Shown here: positions 8,815 through 17,277 of the stretch, piece by piece
Position numbering within the stretch: the stretch's first letter is position 1
Layout: each line of letters starts with the position of its first letter
Source: Rhizobium indicum
Lineage (GTDB): Bacteria > Pseudomonadota > Alphaproteobacteria > Rhizobiales > Rhizobiaceae
NCBI RefSeq assembly: GCF_005862305.2
Contig: NZ_CP054021.1
Coordinates: forward strand, 682,001 to 746,000
DNA: 64,000 nt
Reading direction: 5' to 3'
Program-made: the position numbers and the translations under genes
The notes under the pieces: model-generated
Database searches by the model: none
Seen by the model: only the letters and a program-made list of their open reading frames with translations
Told to the model about the DNA's origin: nothing

Positions 8815-8895
8815 GCGCGTTCCTCTCATTTTATCTCCGCGGCCGCGGATTTTTTCAGATGAGGAATCCAACCATCAAGACAGTGAAATGTCCTT

Positions 8896-8910
8896 GCAAA
8901 GACGATTTGC
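8896..8910. promoter_or_regulatory. Inverted repeat between ald and the Lrp-type regulator (probable operator)
   Basis: GCAAA-gacga-TTTGC is a perfect 5-5-5 inverted repeat in the 156-base divergent spacer. Its architecture equals that of the repeat in front of hppD at 37810-37824 (TGCAA-N5-TTGCA), next to another Lrp/AsnC gene. Lrp-type regulators bind such imperfect dyads. Assignment to the adjacent regulator is an inference from position. Confidence 0.5.
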
Positions 8911-8970
8911 GAAGACGCGATTTTTCGGTGATTATTGCGCTTCTTCTACCTTTCTTCGAAGGTTCTTCGA

Positions 8971-9432
8971 ATGGCCAATCTCGATACCATCGATCTTGCG
9001 ATTCTCCGGGCATTGCAGGCCAATGCCCGCATCACCAATGCCGAGCTTGCCGAAAGGATCGGATTGTCGCCTTCGGCCTGTTCGCGCCGGCTCGACATCT
9101 TGGAAAGAAGCGGCGTCATCGGCGGCTACCATGCGCGGCTTTCACACAAGGCGCTCGACTACAAGATGATCGCCATCGTGCATATCTCGCTCTCCGGCCA
9201 GTTCGCCAAGACCCTGGCGGAATTCGAGGCAGCGGTGAAGCTCTGCCCGAACGTGCTCGTCTGTTACCTGATGTCGGGCGAATACGACTATATCCTCAGG
9301 GTCGCAGCCCGCGACCTCGAGGACTATGAGCGCATTCACCGCGACTGGCTGTCGGCTCTGCCCCACGTGGTCAAGATCAATTCGAGCTTCGCGCTCAGAG
9401 AAATCATCGACAAGCCGAATGTCGGCCTTTGA
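8971..9432 (+). CDS. aldR: Lrp/AsnC family transcriptional regulator, likely activator of ald
   Basis: A 153-residue regulator. The N-terminal winged helix-turn-helix covers about residues 5-60 (ELAERIGLSPSACSRRLDILE) and the RAM/AsnC effector domain about 65-145, with the ligand-loop GEYDYIL near 105. It is divergent from ald with a shared 156-base promoter region. In rhizobia and relatives the paired regulator activates alanine dehydrogenase in response to alanine; the role here rests on position and family. Confidence 0.88.
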   Translation: MANLDTIDLAILRALQANARITNAELAERIGLSPSACSRRLDILERSGVIGGYHARLSHKALDYKMIAIVHISLSGQFAKTLAEFEAAVKLCPNVLVCYLMSGEYDYILRVAARDLEDYERIHRDWLSALPHVVKINSSFALREIIDKPNVGL

Positions 9433-9493
9433 GGCCTTGCATCTTTGCCGAAAGCCTGCCCAGACTTTCGATGCGCGCAAGCGTTTCCCCACT

Positions 9494-9598
9494 ACAGCGC
9501 TGCGCGTCTTTTCAGACGCGCAGAGGACGCTGTAACACTTTGGACTTCTGCATAATTTCATCCTTAAATCGGAATCGATTAAGGGTGAAATTATGCAG
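9494..9598 (+). repeat. Rhizobial intergenic palindromic element, type A copy 1
   Basis: Two joined palindromes: a stem around GCGCGTCTTTTCAGACGCGC flanked by ACAGCG and CGCTGT, followed by an imperfect dyad from CTGCATAATTTCATCC to a complementary ATTATGCAG end. Near-identical copies lie at 25072-25158 (opposite orientation) and 48039-48139. The element resembles RIME-type repeats described in Rhizobium. It ends just before the start of the EamA transporter gene, so it forms that gene's leader or promoter region. Confidence 0.75.
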
Positions 9599-9610
9599 TA
9601 ATGGCAAATC

Positions 9611-10492
9611 ATGACATCGAAGACCCAAGGCTATATTTTCGCGCTGCTGGCGATCACCATCTTCTCCCTGCAGGATGCCATCTCGAAACATCTGGCGACG
9701 GCCTATCCGCCAATCTTCGTGACGATGATCCGCTACTGGGCCTTTGCGCTTTTCACAATCATCCTCGCTGCGAAGATGCGCGGCGGCATCAAGGCGACGG
9801 CCCGCACCAAACGACCTCTCCTGCAGGTGACCCGCGGCGTGCTGCTTGCCGTCCAGGTGGTTCTGGCCATCACCTGCTTTGCGATGATCGGCCTTGCCCG
9901 TTCACAGGCGATCTTTTCCGCGACGCCGATCCTGATCGCGCTGCTGGCTATGCCGATCCTCGGCGAGCGGGTCGGGTGGCGGCGATGGGCAGCGATCGGC
10001 GCCGGACTTTTCGGGGTGCTGCTGATCCTCAAGCCGGAAGGCGAATTTTTCGACGTGAAGCTGCTTCTCGCCGTCATTTCCTGCTTCAACTTCGCCTTCT
10101 ACGTTATCGCCACCCGTCTGGTCAGCCGCGACGATTCGTCGATGACCAGCTTCTTCTATACCGGCGTTGTCGGCGGCGTCACGATGACGCTCATCGGACC
10201 GTTCTACTGGAGCTGGATGTCGTCGGGTGACTGGGGCTGGATGGCGCTCGTCTGCGTCACTAGCATTTCCAGCCATTATTTCCTGATCCGCGCCTATGAT
10301 GTTCTCGATGCCGCCGCCGTCCAGCCGCTGACCTATCTGTCACTTGTCTACGCCTCGGTCATCGGCATGGCGGTCTATGACGAAACGCTCAGTCTCAACA
10401 CGATCATCGGTTCGATCATCGTGGTTGCTGCCGGCATTTTCACCGTCTGGCGCGAGCATATGGTCGGAAGCAGGGTCACTGCTGCCAATTGA
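9611..10492 (+). CDS. DMT superfamily transporter (EamA domains)
   Basis: A 293-residue integral membrane protein with about ten predicted helices in two EamA repeats (about 8-140 and 150-285). The first helix carries the family-typical FALLAITIFSLQDAISK with a charged end; FARSQAIFSA-like and QPLTYLSLVYASVIG segments mark the ends of each repeat. Such proteins export metabolites or amino acids, and the substrate cannot be predicted. The start at 9611 lies only 12 bases after a palindromic repeat. An earlier ATG at 9601 is in a different frame. Confidence 0.85.
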   Translation: MTSKTQGYIFALLAITIFSLQDAISKHLATAYPPIFVTMIRYWAFALFTIILAAKMRGGIKATARTKRPLLQVTRGVLLAVQVVLAITCFAMIGLARSQAIFSATPILIALLAMPILGERVGWRRWAAIGAGLFGVLLILKPEGEFFDVKLLLAVISCFNFAFYVIATRLVSRDDSSMTSFFYTGVVGGVTMTLIGPFYWSWMSSGDWGWMALVCVTSISSHYFLIRAYDVLDAAAVQPLTYLSLVYASVIGMAVYDETLSLNTIIGSIIVVAAGIFTVWREHMVGSRVTAAN

Positions 10493-10576
10493 TGTTTCAC
10501 TGCAATTTTAGCCAAGCCCCTAAAACCATTTCAATTTTCCGGCGCTATGCTCCCTCGCTATACCAAGGGAGACAGT

Positions 10577-10981
10577 ATGACCCGCAACTTGAAAATCACG
10601 GCCCGGAAGACCGATCGGAAACACTGCCGCGTTTTCGGCCATGTCAAATATCTGAACAGCCAGGTGGATGCCCGCATCCTCGACTTATCGCCGACCGGTG
10701 CCGCCCTGGAGATGAAGGGGCCGCTCCATGCCGCCTCAGGCAGCAAGGTGCGCATCGAGGCCGAAAACCTCGGGCTGCTCGAAGGCATCATCCGCTGGAA
10801 GCATAATGGCCGCGTCGGCATCCAGTTCGACGTGAATTCGAATGCACGGGCGCAGATCTCCTCCTATTTCCGCTTTTTCCATAAGGAAGTACGGCCCGTG
10901 CTGGCGACCCGCCCGTTGACTATATCAGGTGCCAAAGGCGACCGGACGCCTCACTTGGCGACATCGACACTGAAATCGTAG
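10577..10981 (+). CDS. PilZ domain protein
   Basis: A 134-residue protein. A PilZ-like barrel spans about residues 10-95, with DLSPTGAALEM near 37 corresponding to the D/NxSxxG part of the c-di-GMP motif and WKHNGRVGIQF near 75 closing the barrel. The upstream RxxxR arm appears as ARKTDRKHCR near residue 9-18 and is plausible. AAGGGA precedes the ATG. The last 31 bases overlap the 3' end of the convergent gene. It could be a c-di-GMP effector; a membrane GGDEF cyclase is encoded about 7 kb away, with no proven link. Confidence 0.78.
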   Translation: MTRNLKITARKTDRKHCRVFGHVKYLNSQVDARILDLSPTGAALEMKGPLHAASGSKVRIEAENLGLLEGIIRWKHNGRVGIQFDVNSNARAQISSYFRFFHKEVRPVLATRPLTISGAKGDRTPHLATSTLKS

Positions 10982-11673
10982 GGCTGCACCGCCTTTGCCC
11001 CGAAGGAGCGGCTGAGATCGTTCCAGTAGCTGCGGTTGACGTTGACGTCGAGGGTGACCGCCCCTTGCGTCTGCGGCAGCCTGGCACCGAGGTCCCTGAC
11101 GTCGACAGTGGCGGTATTGGCGTTGGCGCCAGACAGCAGGATCGTTTCCGTGCCGAGCGGCACGTTGACTGCGCCAGGCGCCTGGCTGCTGGGGAGCGGC
11201 TCGCTTGATATGATCTGGCCGTCTCCACCGAGGAACTTGATATCGCAGGTCTGGCATTCGCCCTGCGTCCAGCCGGGATTGACCTTCAACTCGACCCGCG
11301 GCGGCAGCGAGCGAGTGCCATCCTGAGCATGGGCGACGCCGACGATGCCGAACAGGCTGGCGGCCGAGCTGACCTCGATCGGCCTCGGGTTGGCTGCACT
11401 CCCCTGTGCAGCGGCCATGATCAGAGCCGGTGCGCCGATGCCAAGAAGAAGCGCCTTCTGCAACTGCTGTTCGCGATAGATCAGGGCGATAGCGCCGCCG
11501 ATAATGAAGAAGACGACGATGGCGGCAAGCGCGCAGGCAACCGAAATCCAAGGGTTTGCCGTCGTCGTCAGCCATTTCTCCACATCGCCGCTGTAAAGCG
11601 CCTGCGCCTTATCGACCAGACTGGGTGCGATGCCTCCGAAACCTCCGACCAAAGCGATAACGACCTTGTTCAT
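10951..11673 (-). CDS. Hypothetical membrane-anchored protein with extracytoplasmic beta domain
   Basis: A 240-residue protein that I do not recognise. One clear membrane helix covers residues about 43-68 (ACALAAIVVFFIIGGAIALIY) and a second hydrophobic stretch about 74-92; another segment near 105-117 ends in VAHAQ and resembles a signal-type cleavage site inside the protein. The remainder is polar, with a Cys pair (ECQTC near 138), and is probably periplasmic. It overlaps the convergent PilZ gene by 31 bases. Confidence 0.6.
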   Translation of the reverse strand: MNKVVIALVGGFGGIAPSLVDKAQALYSGDVEKWLTTTANPWISVACALAAIVVFFIIGGAIALIYREQQLQKALLLGIGAPALIMAAAQGSAANPRPIEVSSAASLFGIVGVAHAQDGTRSLPPRVELKVNPGWTQGECQTCDIKFLGGDGQIISSEPLPSSQAPGAVNVPLGTETILLSGANANTATVDVRDLGARLPQTQGAVTLDVNVNRSYWNDLSRSFGAKAVQPYDFSVDVAK

Positions 11674-11851
11674 AATGCCATCTCCCCAATGGTTCTAGCT
11701 GTTACCACTGTACCATAAATTGCATTTCACGACCATGCCGCTTTCCCGCTGGATTGTTTTGCCGTTCTGTCATTTTCACGGTGTACTCCTCGGCAAATCG
11801 TCCTAATTCTGACGGGCCGGACGATGCATGATCCCTACTAGGAGAATTTCC

Positions 11852-13840
11852 ATGTCTTCCATTTTCGATGTTGGCGCGATGAGCCGCCGTTCCCTGCTCG
11901 GCGGCCTCGCCGCCACTTCCGCCTTGGTGCTGTTGCACCCTTTCAGCGCGCGCGCCAGCGCCAACCAGGCCCATCTCAGGCTGATGGAAACGACCGACAT
12001 TCACGTCAACGTCTTCCCCTATGACTATTATGCCGACAAGCCGAACGACACGATGGGCCTGTCGCGCACCGGGACGATTATCGACAACATCCGCGTGGAA
12101 GCTGTCAACTCGCTGCTGATCGACAATGGCGACGTGCTGCAGGGCAATCCGATGGGCGATTACATGGCCTATCAGCACGGCATGAAGGACGGCGACGTCC
12201 ATCCGGTGATCAAGGCGATGAACACGCTCGGCTATACGGTCGGCACGCTCGGCAATCACGAGTTCAACTACGGCCTCGACTTCATGTTCAAGGTACTGGC
12301 AGGCGCAAACTTCCCCTTCGTCTGCGCCAACCTGACCAAGGGCCAGCTCGCCTCGGACCCGAAGCAGGACGATCTCTTCTTCAAGCCCTACATCATCGTC
12401 GAAAAGCAGATCAAGGACGGCGCCGGCAACGAAAGCCCCGTCAAGATCGGCTTCGTCGGCTTCGTGCCGCCGCAGATCATGCTCTGGGACATCAAGAACC
12501 TCGAAGGCAAGGCGCAGACGCGCGACATCGTCGAGGCCGCCAAGGCCTGGGTTCCCGCCATGAAGGAAGCCGGCGCCGATATCGTCATTGCGCTCTCGCA
12601 TTCCGGCATCGACGGCAGCGCACCGTCCGAAAAGATGGAAAACGCCTCGCTGCATCTCGCCGCCGTCGATGGGATCGACGCGATCTTCACCGGCCACCAG
12701 CACCTCGTCTTCCCCGGCCCGAAGAGCTGGGACGGTGTGGCCAATGCCGACCCAGTCAAGGGCACGCTGCACGGCAAGCCCGCCGTGATGGCCGGCTTCT
12801 GGGGCTCACATCTCGGCCTTATCGACCTGCTGCTCGAAAAGGACGGCAACAGCTGGAAGATCGTCGATTTCACCGCGGAAGCACGGCCGATCTTCCATCG
12901 CGACGACAAGAAGAAAGTGGTTGCCGACTACGCCGACAAGAAGGAAGTGGTCGAGGCCGCCAAGGCCGAGCACGAGGCGACGCTTGCCTATGTCCGCACC
13001 CCGGTCGGCAAGACCTCCGCACCGCTCTACTCCTACTTCGCGCTGGTTGCCGACGATCCCTCGGTGCAGGTCGTCAGCCAAGCCCAGACCTGGTACATCA
13101 AGCAGATGCTCGCCGACACCGAGTTCAAGGACCTGCCGGTGCTTTCGGCGGCGGCCCCCTTCAAGGCCGGCGGTCGCGGCGGCGCCGACTACTATACCGA
13201 CGTGCCGGCCGGCGATATCGCCATCAAGAACGTAGCCGACCTCTATCTCTACCCGAACACGGTGCAGGCCGTTGCCATCACCGGCGCAGAGGTGAAAAAC
13301 TGGCTCGAAATGTCGGCCGGCATGTTCAATCACATCGAGGCCGGCTCGAAGGATGCAGCGCTGCTCAACAATGACTTTCCGTCCTACAATTTCGACGTGA
13401 TCGACGGCGTCACCTACCAGATCGACCTGTCGCAGCCGCCGAAATATGATTCATCCGGCAAGCCGATCCATCCGGACGCCAACCGCATCCAGAACCTCGC
13501 CTTCAACGGCAAGCCGATCGATCCGGCTCAGAAGTTCGTCGTCGTCTCGAACAACTACCGCGCCGGCGGCGGCGGCAATTTCCCTGAGATCACCGCGGAC
13601 AAGGTGATCTTCCAGGCGCCGGATACCAACCGCGACGTCATCGTCCGCTATATCCATGATCAGGGCACGATCAATCCGTCTGCCGACGCCAACTGGACCT
13701 TCAAGCCGCTCCCCGGCACGACCGCGACCTTTGAAAGCGGCCCGAAGGCGAAACAGTTCCTCGCCGAGCTCAAGAGCGTCAAGATCGAGGATGCCGGCGA
13801 AGGGGCAGACGGTTTCTCGAAATTTAGGCTGGTTCTTTAG
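11852..13840 (+). CDS. cpdB: 2',3'-cyclic-nucleotide 2'-phosphodiesterase/3'-nucleotidase, Tat-exported
   Basis: About 662 residues. The N terminus has a twin-arginine-like signal (SRRSLLGGLAATSALVLL) ending at ARASA, so the enzyme is periplasmic. The metallophosphatase core carries the usual ligands in order: TTDIHVN near 47, DNGDVLQG near 91, GTLGNHEFNYG near 130, ALSHSGID near 248 and TGHQH near 280. A 5'-nucleotidase C-terminal domain follows (about 400-600). It releases nucleosides and phosphate from extracellular cyclic nucleotides and 3'-nucleotides. GGAG lies 7 bases before the ATG at 11852; an in-frame ATG at 11828 is less likely. Confidence 0.92.
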   Translation: MSSIFDVGAMSRRSLLGGLAATSALVLLHPFSARASANQAHLRLMETTDIHVNVFPYDYYADKPNDTMGLSRTGTIIDNIRVEAVNSLLIDNGDVLQGNPMGDYMAYQHGMKDGDVHPVIKAMNTLGYTVGTLGNHEFNYGLDFMFKVLAGANFPFVCANLTKGQLASDPKQDDLFFKPYIIVEKQIKDGAGNESPVKIGFVGFVPPQIMLWDIKNLEGKAQTRDIVEAAKAWVPAMKEAGADIVIALSHSGIDGSAPSEKMENASLHLAAVDGIDAIFTGHQHLVFPGPKSWDGVANADPVKGTLHGKPAVMAGFWGSHLGLIDLLLEKDGNSWKIVDFTAEARPIFHRDDKKKVVADYADKKEVVEAAKAEHEATLAYVRTPVGKTSAPLYSYFALVADDPSVQVVSQAQTWYIKQMLADTEFKDLPVLSAAAPFKAGGRGGADYYTDVPAGDIAIKNVADLYLYPNTVQAVAITGAEVKNWLEMSAGMFNHIEAGSKDAALLNNDFPSYNFDVIDGVTYQIDLSQPPKYDSSGKPIHPDANRIQNLAFNGKPIDPAQKFVVVSNNYRAGGGGNFPEITADKVIFQAPDTNRDVIVRYIHDQGTINPSADANWTFKPLPGTTATFESGPKAKQFLAELKSVKIEDAGEGADGFSKFRLVL

Positions 13841-13941
13841 AGCAATTCCAGGAAAAGTGCGAAGCGGTTTTCCGTCCGGAAATTCGTAAAAACAAAAGGA
13901 TAGAGCGGTTCTGCGCTTCCGTTAAAAGCTGAACCGCTCTA
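13838..13941. repeat. Intergenic palindromic element, type B, after cpdB
   Basis: Starts at the cpdB stop codon. The first arm region is a dyad built on AATTCCAGGAAAAGTG and GGTTTTCCGTCCGGAAATT. The second is a perfect 10-base inverted repeat AGAGCGGTTC (13902-13911) and GAACCGCTCT (13931-13940). These palindromes are typical of rhizobial intergenic mosaic elements. It could also act as a transcription end for cpdB, although there is no U-run after the last stem. Confidence 0.65.
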
Positions 13942-13984
13942 GGCCGAGCACAATATCAGCGAAGGCGCGGCACTCGCGCCTTCG

Positions 13985-14953
13985 TCATTCGGCCGCAAGC
14001 GGCGTACCAGCTTCCTGCAGTTCCGCTATCTGAGCATGGAAATCGACTTGGCTCGGGCAGGCGGAAAGCCGCGTGCGGAACGCGTCGATCATCCAGGTGG
14101 CGGCAGGTCCGGGCGGGTTAGCGAGCTGACGGACCGAATATATGGGATACTCCCCCTGTTCGTAGGCATCCAGATCGAGATGGACGAGCCTGCCGCTCGT
14201 CAGATCGTCATGAATCACGGAAGCCGGAAGGCCGCCCCAGCCAAGGCCGGCCCTGATGAGCTGGTGCTTCGTTGCAATATCGCTGACGCGCCATGTCTTG
14301 TAGGAGAGAACGTTGAAATCGCGCCCCTTCGTCCGTCCCGATGCATCGGTGACGACGAGTTGCACTTCCTCGCGGACGTCGCCGAGCGTCAGTGGCCGGC
14401 CGATCCCGGCAAGCGGGTGGTTGCGCGCGGCAACGGGCAACATGAAGGAATGACCGATCCGCTCCGTGACGATCGAATCGTCCTGCTTGACGACCGCGCC
14501 ACCAATCCCGATCGTCGCCTTGCCGCTGAGGACGAGATCCATGACCATTCCGAGCTCGCCGACATTGAGGCTTAACGAAACGGATGGAAACATCTCCCGG
14601 AATTCGCGGAGGACGTCCACCAGGGCTCGCGAAGGCACCATAACGCTGATGGCGACGGAAACCTCCGCTTCGAGCCCTTCTCTCAGGCTCTTGACGCGCG
14701 CCCGCATGACTTGCAGATCGCCCAGAATGCGCCGCGCATCCTCCAGCATCGCCTTGCCCGCCTCCGTCAGCTTCGGCTGACGCGCGCCGGAGCGCTCGAA
14801 AAGCGGGACTTCGAGCTGCGCCTCCAGATTGGCGATCGTATAGCTGACGACCGACTGCGCCCGGTTCAGCGCCCGCGAAGCGGCCGAGAAGCTACCGGTC
14901 TCGGCAACGGTCAGAAACACCTGCAATTGGTCCAGAGTGGGGTTTGGCAGCAT
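13985..14953 (-). CDS. LysR family transcriptional regulator, divergent to azoR
   Basis: A 322-residue LTTR. The N-terminal winged helix covers residues about 5-65 (LQVFLTVAETGSFSAASRALNRAQS), with a linker helix and then the substrate-binding domain (about 90-300). It is divergent from the azoreductase gene, with 139 bases between start codons, so it probably senses quinone, azo or electrophile stress and activates that gene. This resembles other LysR/azoR pairs; the effector is unknown. Confidence 0.85.
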   Translation of the reverse strand: MLPNPTLDQLQVFLTVAETGSFSAASRALNRAQSVVSYTIANLEAQLEVPLFERSGARQPKLTEAGKAMLEDARRILGDLQVMRARVKSLREGLEAEVSVAISVMVPSRALVDVLREFREMFPSVSLSLNVGELGMVMDLVLSGKATIGIGGAVVKQDDSIVTERIGHSFMLPVAARNHPLAGIGRPLTLGDVREEVQLVVTDASGRTKGRDFNVLSYKTWRVSDIATKHQLIRAGLGWGGLPASVIHDDLTSGRLVHLDLDAYEQGEYPIYSVRQLANPPGPAATWMIDAFRTRLSACPSQVDFHAQIAELQEAGTPLAAE

Positions 14954-14956
14954 CTT

Positions 14957-15007
14957 CTATCCATTCCATCGATAGTTTCGATCTACATTATCACCGTTTT
15001 TTCGATA
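14957..15007. promoter_or_regulatory. Probable LysR binding sites in the lysR/azoR spacer
   Basis: CTATC at 14957-14961 and GATAG at 14971-14975 form a dyad with a 9-base centre and fit the T-N11-A rule of LysR sites. A further CGATAG lies at 15002-15007, about 30 bases on, as expected for an activation site. Motifs were read by eye and assignment is by position only. Confidence 0.45.
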
Positions 15008-15092
15008 GCAGGCCAGACCTATTTTCCTCATCGAGACTACGGCTCACCTCCCAGCAACGGGCCGTCAAATCCCATTCGAAAGGAAATGCACC

Positions 15093-15707
15093 ATGTCGTC
15101 CATCCTGCTTCTGACGTCCAGCCCGCGTGCCGATTCTCTCTCGACGCCGATCGCTGTCGATCTCGCCGAAAAGCTGAAGAGCCAGAATCCGGGCAGCGTC
15201 GTCATTCGCCGCGACCTTGCCGCCAACCCGCTGCCGCATATCGATGACCTCTTCACCGGCGCGATCCGCAAGCCGCCCGAGGCCCGCACCGCTGAGGAAA
15301 CCGTGGCCGTCAAGACCTCCGACGAGCTTGTCAACGAACTGCTCGCCGCCGATACGATCGTCATCAGCACCGGCCTCATCAACTTCAACATCTATTCGTC
15401 GCTGAAGACCTGGATCGACAACGTTGCCCGTGCCGGCCTGACCTTCAAGTACACGGAAAGCGGTCCGGTTGGCCTCGCAACCGGCAAGAAGGTTTACGTG
15501 GTGCTCGCTTCGGGCGGTGTCTATTCACAGGGCCCGGCCGTCGGCTTGAACCATGCCGTGCCGTACCTGAAGTCGGTTCTCGGCTTCCTCGGCATCAGCG
15601 ATATCGAGACCATCTATGTCGAAGGCTTGGCCTTCGGTCCGGAAGCTGCCGAAAAGGCGATCGACGCCGCCAAGTCGCGCGTCCAGGAAATCGCACTGGC
15701 GGCCTGA
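15093..15707 (+). CDS. azoR: FMN-dependent NADH-azoreductase
   Basis: A 204-residue flavodoxin-fold reductase. The FMN phosphate loop TSSPRADSLS lies near residue 9 and the GLINFNIYSSLKTWIDN segment near 92 corresponds to the AzoR MYNFxxPxxLKxWID pattern; the SGG(V)Y loop lies near 137. Enzymes of this family reduce azo compounds and quinones with two electrons using NADH. AAAGGA precedes the ATG. A strong terminator follows directly, and the divergent LysR gene is the likely regulator. Confidence 0.9.
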   Translation: MSSILLLTSSPRADSLSTPIAVDLAEKLKSQNPGSVVIRRDLAANPLPHIDDLFTGAIRKPPEARTAEETVAVKTSDELVNELLAADTIVISTGLINFNIYSSLKTWIDNVARAGLTFKYTESGPVGLATGKKVYVVLASGGVYSQGPAVGLNHAVPYLKSVLGFLGISDIETIYVEGLAFGPEAAEKAIDAAKSRVQEIALAA

Positions 15708-15730
15708 TTGGCTCCCAAATGCTTCACGGA

Positions 15731-15756
15731 ACGGCCGGCCTTTGCCGGCCGTTTTT
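15731..15756 (+). terminator. Rho-independent terminator of azoR
   Basis: A perfect 9-base stem, ACGGCCGGC with GCCGGCCGT around a CTTT loop, followed by TTTT. The end overlaps the stop codon of the convergent tetR gene, so it may serve both directions. Confidence 0.85.
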
Positions 15757-16331
15757 CATTTGTCGATATCGGCGACAAAATCCCGGACCGTCGCCAGGAT
15801 TTCGGCCGAGAGTTCTTCATCGGACGAAATCCTGGCAAGGCCGACGCCGCCGGCCATCATCGCGAAGGCCATGATCGCCTTGCGGCGCCGTTCGCTATCG
15901 TCCGTTCCCGCAGCCTTGCTCGCCAGTGACGCGAAATTGCGCCTGAGCCCGTCCGTGGCGATCCCCCGCGCCGTCTCGCCGCTACGGGATATATCGGAGG
16001 TCAGCGCGGCAAAAGGGCAGCCCTCACCTGGATTGTCGCGATGATACGCGCTCACATAGCGATCGGCGACATCGGCAGCCGTCATCTCCGCCGGGTTCAC
16101 CCCCTCGGCCTCCAGCTTGCGTCCCCATGAATCGAAAGCGGACTGGATCGCCTCGGCAACCAGATCGTCACGGGAGGCGAAATGCTTGTAGAAGCCGCCG
16201 ACGGTCAGTCCGGCCTCCTTCATCAGATCGGCGACGCCAATACCGTCGAGCCCCTCCTCGCGCAGCCGCTTCGACGCGATGTCGACAATCTTCTCGTGCG
16301 TCTTCTGTTTCTCCAACTGCGAACGCCCCAT
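15756..16331 (-). CDS. TetR/AcrR family transcriptional repressor
   Basis: A 191-residue regulator. The TetR helix-turn-helix lies at about residues 15-60 (GIGVADLMKEAGLTVGGFYKHF). The C-terminal part has GCPFAALTSDIS near 107, typical of the TetR_C group found with SDR and aldehyde-detoxification genes. GGGGAG lies about 7 bases before the ATG at 16331; longer in-frame starts run into a palindromic repeat and are rejected. It is divergent from an SDR gene, and the spacer contains an 18-base palindrome, so repression of both genes is likely. Confidence 0.87.
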   Translation of the reverse strand: MGRSQLEKQKTHEKIVDIASKRLREEGLDGIGVADLMKEAGLTVGGFYKHFASRDDLVAEAIQSAFDSWGRKLEAEGVNPAEMTAADVADRYVSAYHRDNPGEGCPFAALTSDISRSGETARGIATDGLRRNFASLASKAAGTDDSERRRKAIMAFAMMAGGVGLARISSDEELSAEILATVRDFVADIDK

Positions 16332-16358
16332 CGGACATCTCCCCGGCACCAATCGAAT

Positions 16359-16406
16359 GAGCATGATGTCGGCCGAAAACCGCCTACACTTTTCGGCATC
16401 ATGCTC
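16359..16406. repeat. Intergenic palindromic element, type C copy 1
   Basis: A 48-base element with ends GAGCATGATG and CATCATGCTC as a perfect dyad and an inner half-dyad (CCGAAAA... and TTTTCGG). A near-identical copy lies at 22418-22461. The element sits in the leader of the tetR gene. Confidence 0.75.
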
Positions 16407-16420
16407 CTCTTGACTCATGT

Positions 16421-16460
16421 GGATTATCATCATAATCCTTATAGATAACGATCATAATCC
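16421..16460. promoter_or_regulatory. TetR operator region between tetR and the SDR gene
   Basis: GGATTAT-CATC-ATAATCC at 16421-16438 is a perfect 18-base palindrome. A second, imperfect copy follows at about 16445-16460, sharing CATAATCC with the first. Tandem palindromes between a TetR gene and its divergent neighbour are the usual operator arrangement. The SDR start follows 34 bases later. Confidence 0.7.
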
Positions 16461-16493
16461 AGATCGTTGCCAATTCCAAGAGGAGCATGAATC

Positions 16494-17270
16494 ATGCGTC
16501 TAAAAAACAAGGTCGCCCTGATTACCGGCGGAAACAGCGGCATCGGTCTTGCGACCGCAAGGGTCTTCATCGATGAGGGTGCCAAGGTGGTGATCACCGG
16601 CCGCAACCCGGAAACGCTCGCGGCTGCCGAAAAGGCGCTTGGGTCAGGCGTGCTGGCGCTGAAGGTCGACGTCACCGATGCCGCCGCCACCGAGAAGGCG
16701 TTTGCGGAAGCCGCCGCAAAGGTCGGCAAGTTCGACATCGTCTTCGCCAATGCCGGCATCGGCGGCGCGACGCCGCTCGGCGAGACATCGCCAGAGCAGT
16801 TCAACCAGATCATCAGTACCAATCTCACGGCGGTTTTCTTCACCGTGCAATCAGCCCTGCCGCATCTCAATGACGGCGCTTCGGTGATCCTCAACGGTTC
16901 GGTGCATGCCGTACTCGGCGCTCCCGGCTGGTCGGCCTATGCGGCGACCAAAGCGGCAGTCCGGGCAATGACGCGCAATATGGCATCCGAGCTCGCGCCG
17001 CGCGGCATCCGCGTCAATCAGGTAACGCCCGGCGGCACCAAGACGCCGATCTGGTCACCGATGGCCCAGACGGAAGATGCCATGTCGGCGCTCGAGGCCC
17101 GCATCGGCGGCATGAGCCCGCTCGGCCGCATGAGCGAAGCCGACGAAATCGCCAAGGCGGCGCTCTATCTGGCCTCGGATGATTCGGCCAATGTCACCGG
17201 CATCGAGATCACCGTCGACGGCGGCATGACGAGCGCGCCATCCGGCGCCAAGATCTTCCGCGCTGCCTGA
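16494..17270 (+). CDS. SDR family oxidoreductase
   Basis: A 258-residue classical SDR: ITGGNSGIGLA near residue 10 binds NAD(P); NAG occurs at 85-87; a catalytic Ser in NGSVH near 135; YAATK near 149 (Tyr and Lys); the Rossmann end VDGGM at 240. It resembles the glucose-1-dehydrogenase/3-oxoacyl reductase group without a specific match. AGAGGAG precedes the ATG. Divergent from tetR across a palindromic operator, so it is probably inducible by the TetR ligand, perhaps its own substrate. Confidence 0.88.
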   Translation: MRLKNKVALITGGNSGIGLATARVFIDEGAKVVITGRNPETLAAAEKALGSGVLALKVDVTDAAATEKAFAEAAAKVGKFDIVFANAGIGGATPLGETSPEQFNQIISTNLTAVFFTVQSALPHLNDGASVILNGSVHAVLGAPGWSAYAATKAAVRAMTRNMASELAPRGIRVNQVTPGGTKTPIWSPMAQTEDAMSALEARIGGMSPLGRMSEADEIAKAALYLASDDSANVTGIEITVDGGMTSAPSGAKIFRAA

Positions 17271-17277
17271 ATGAGTT

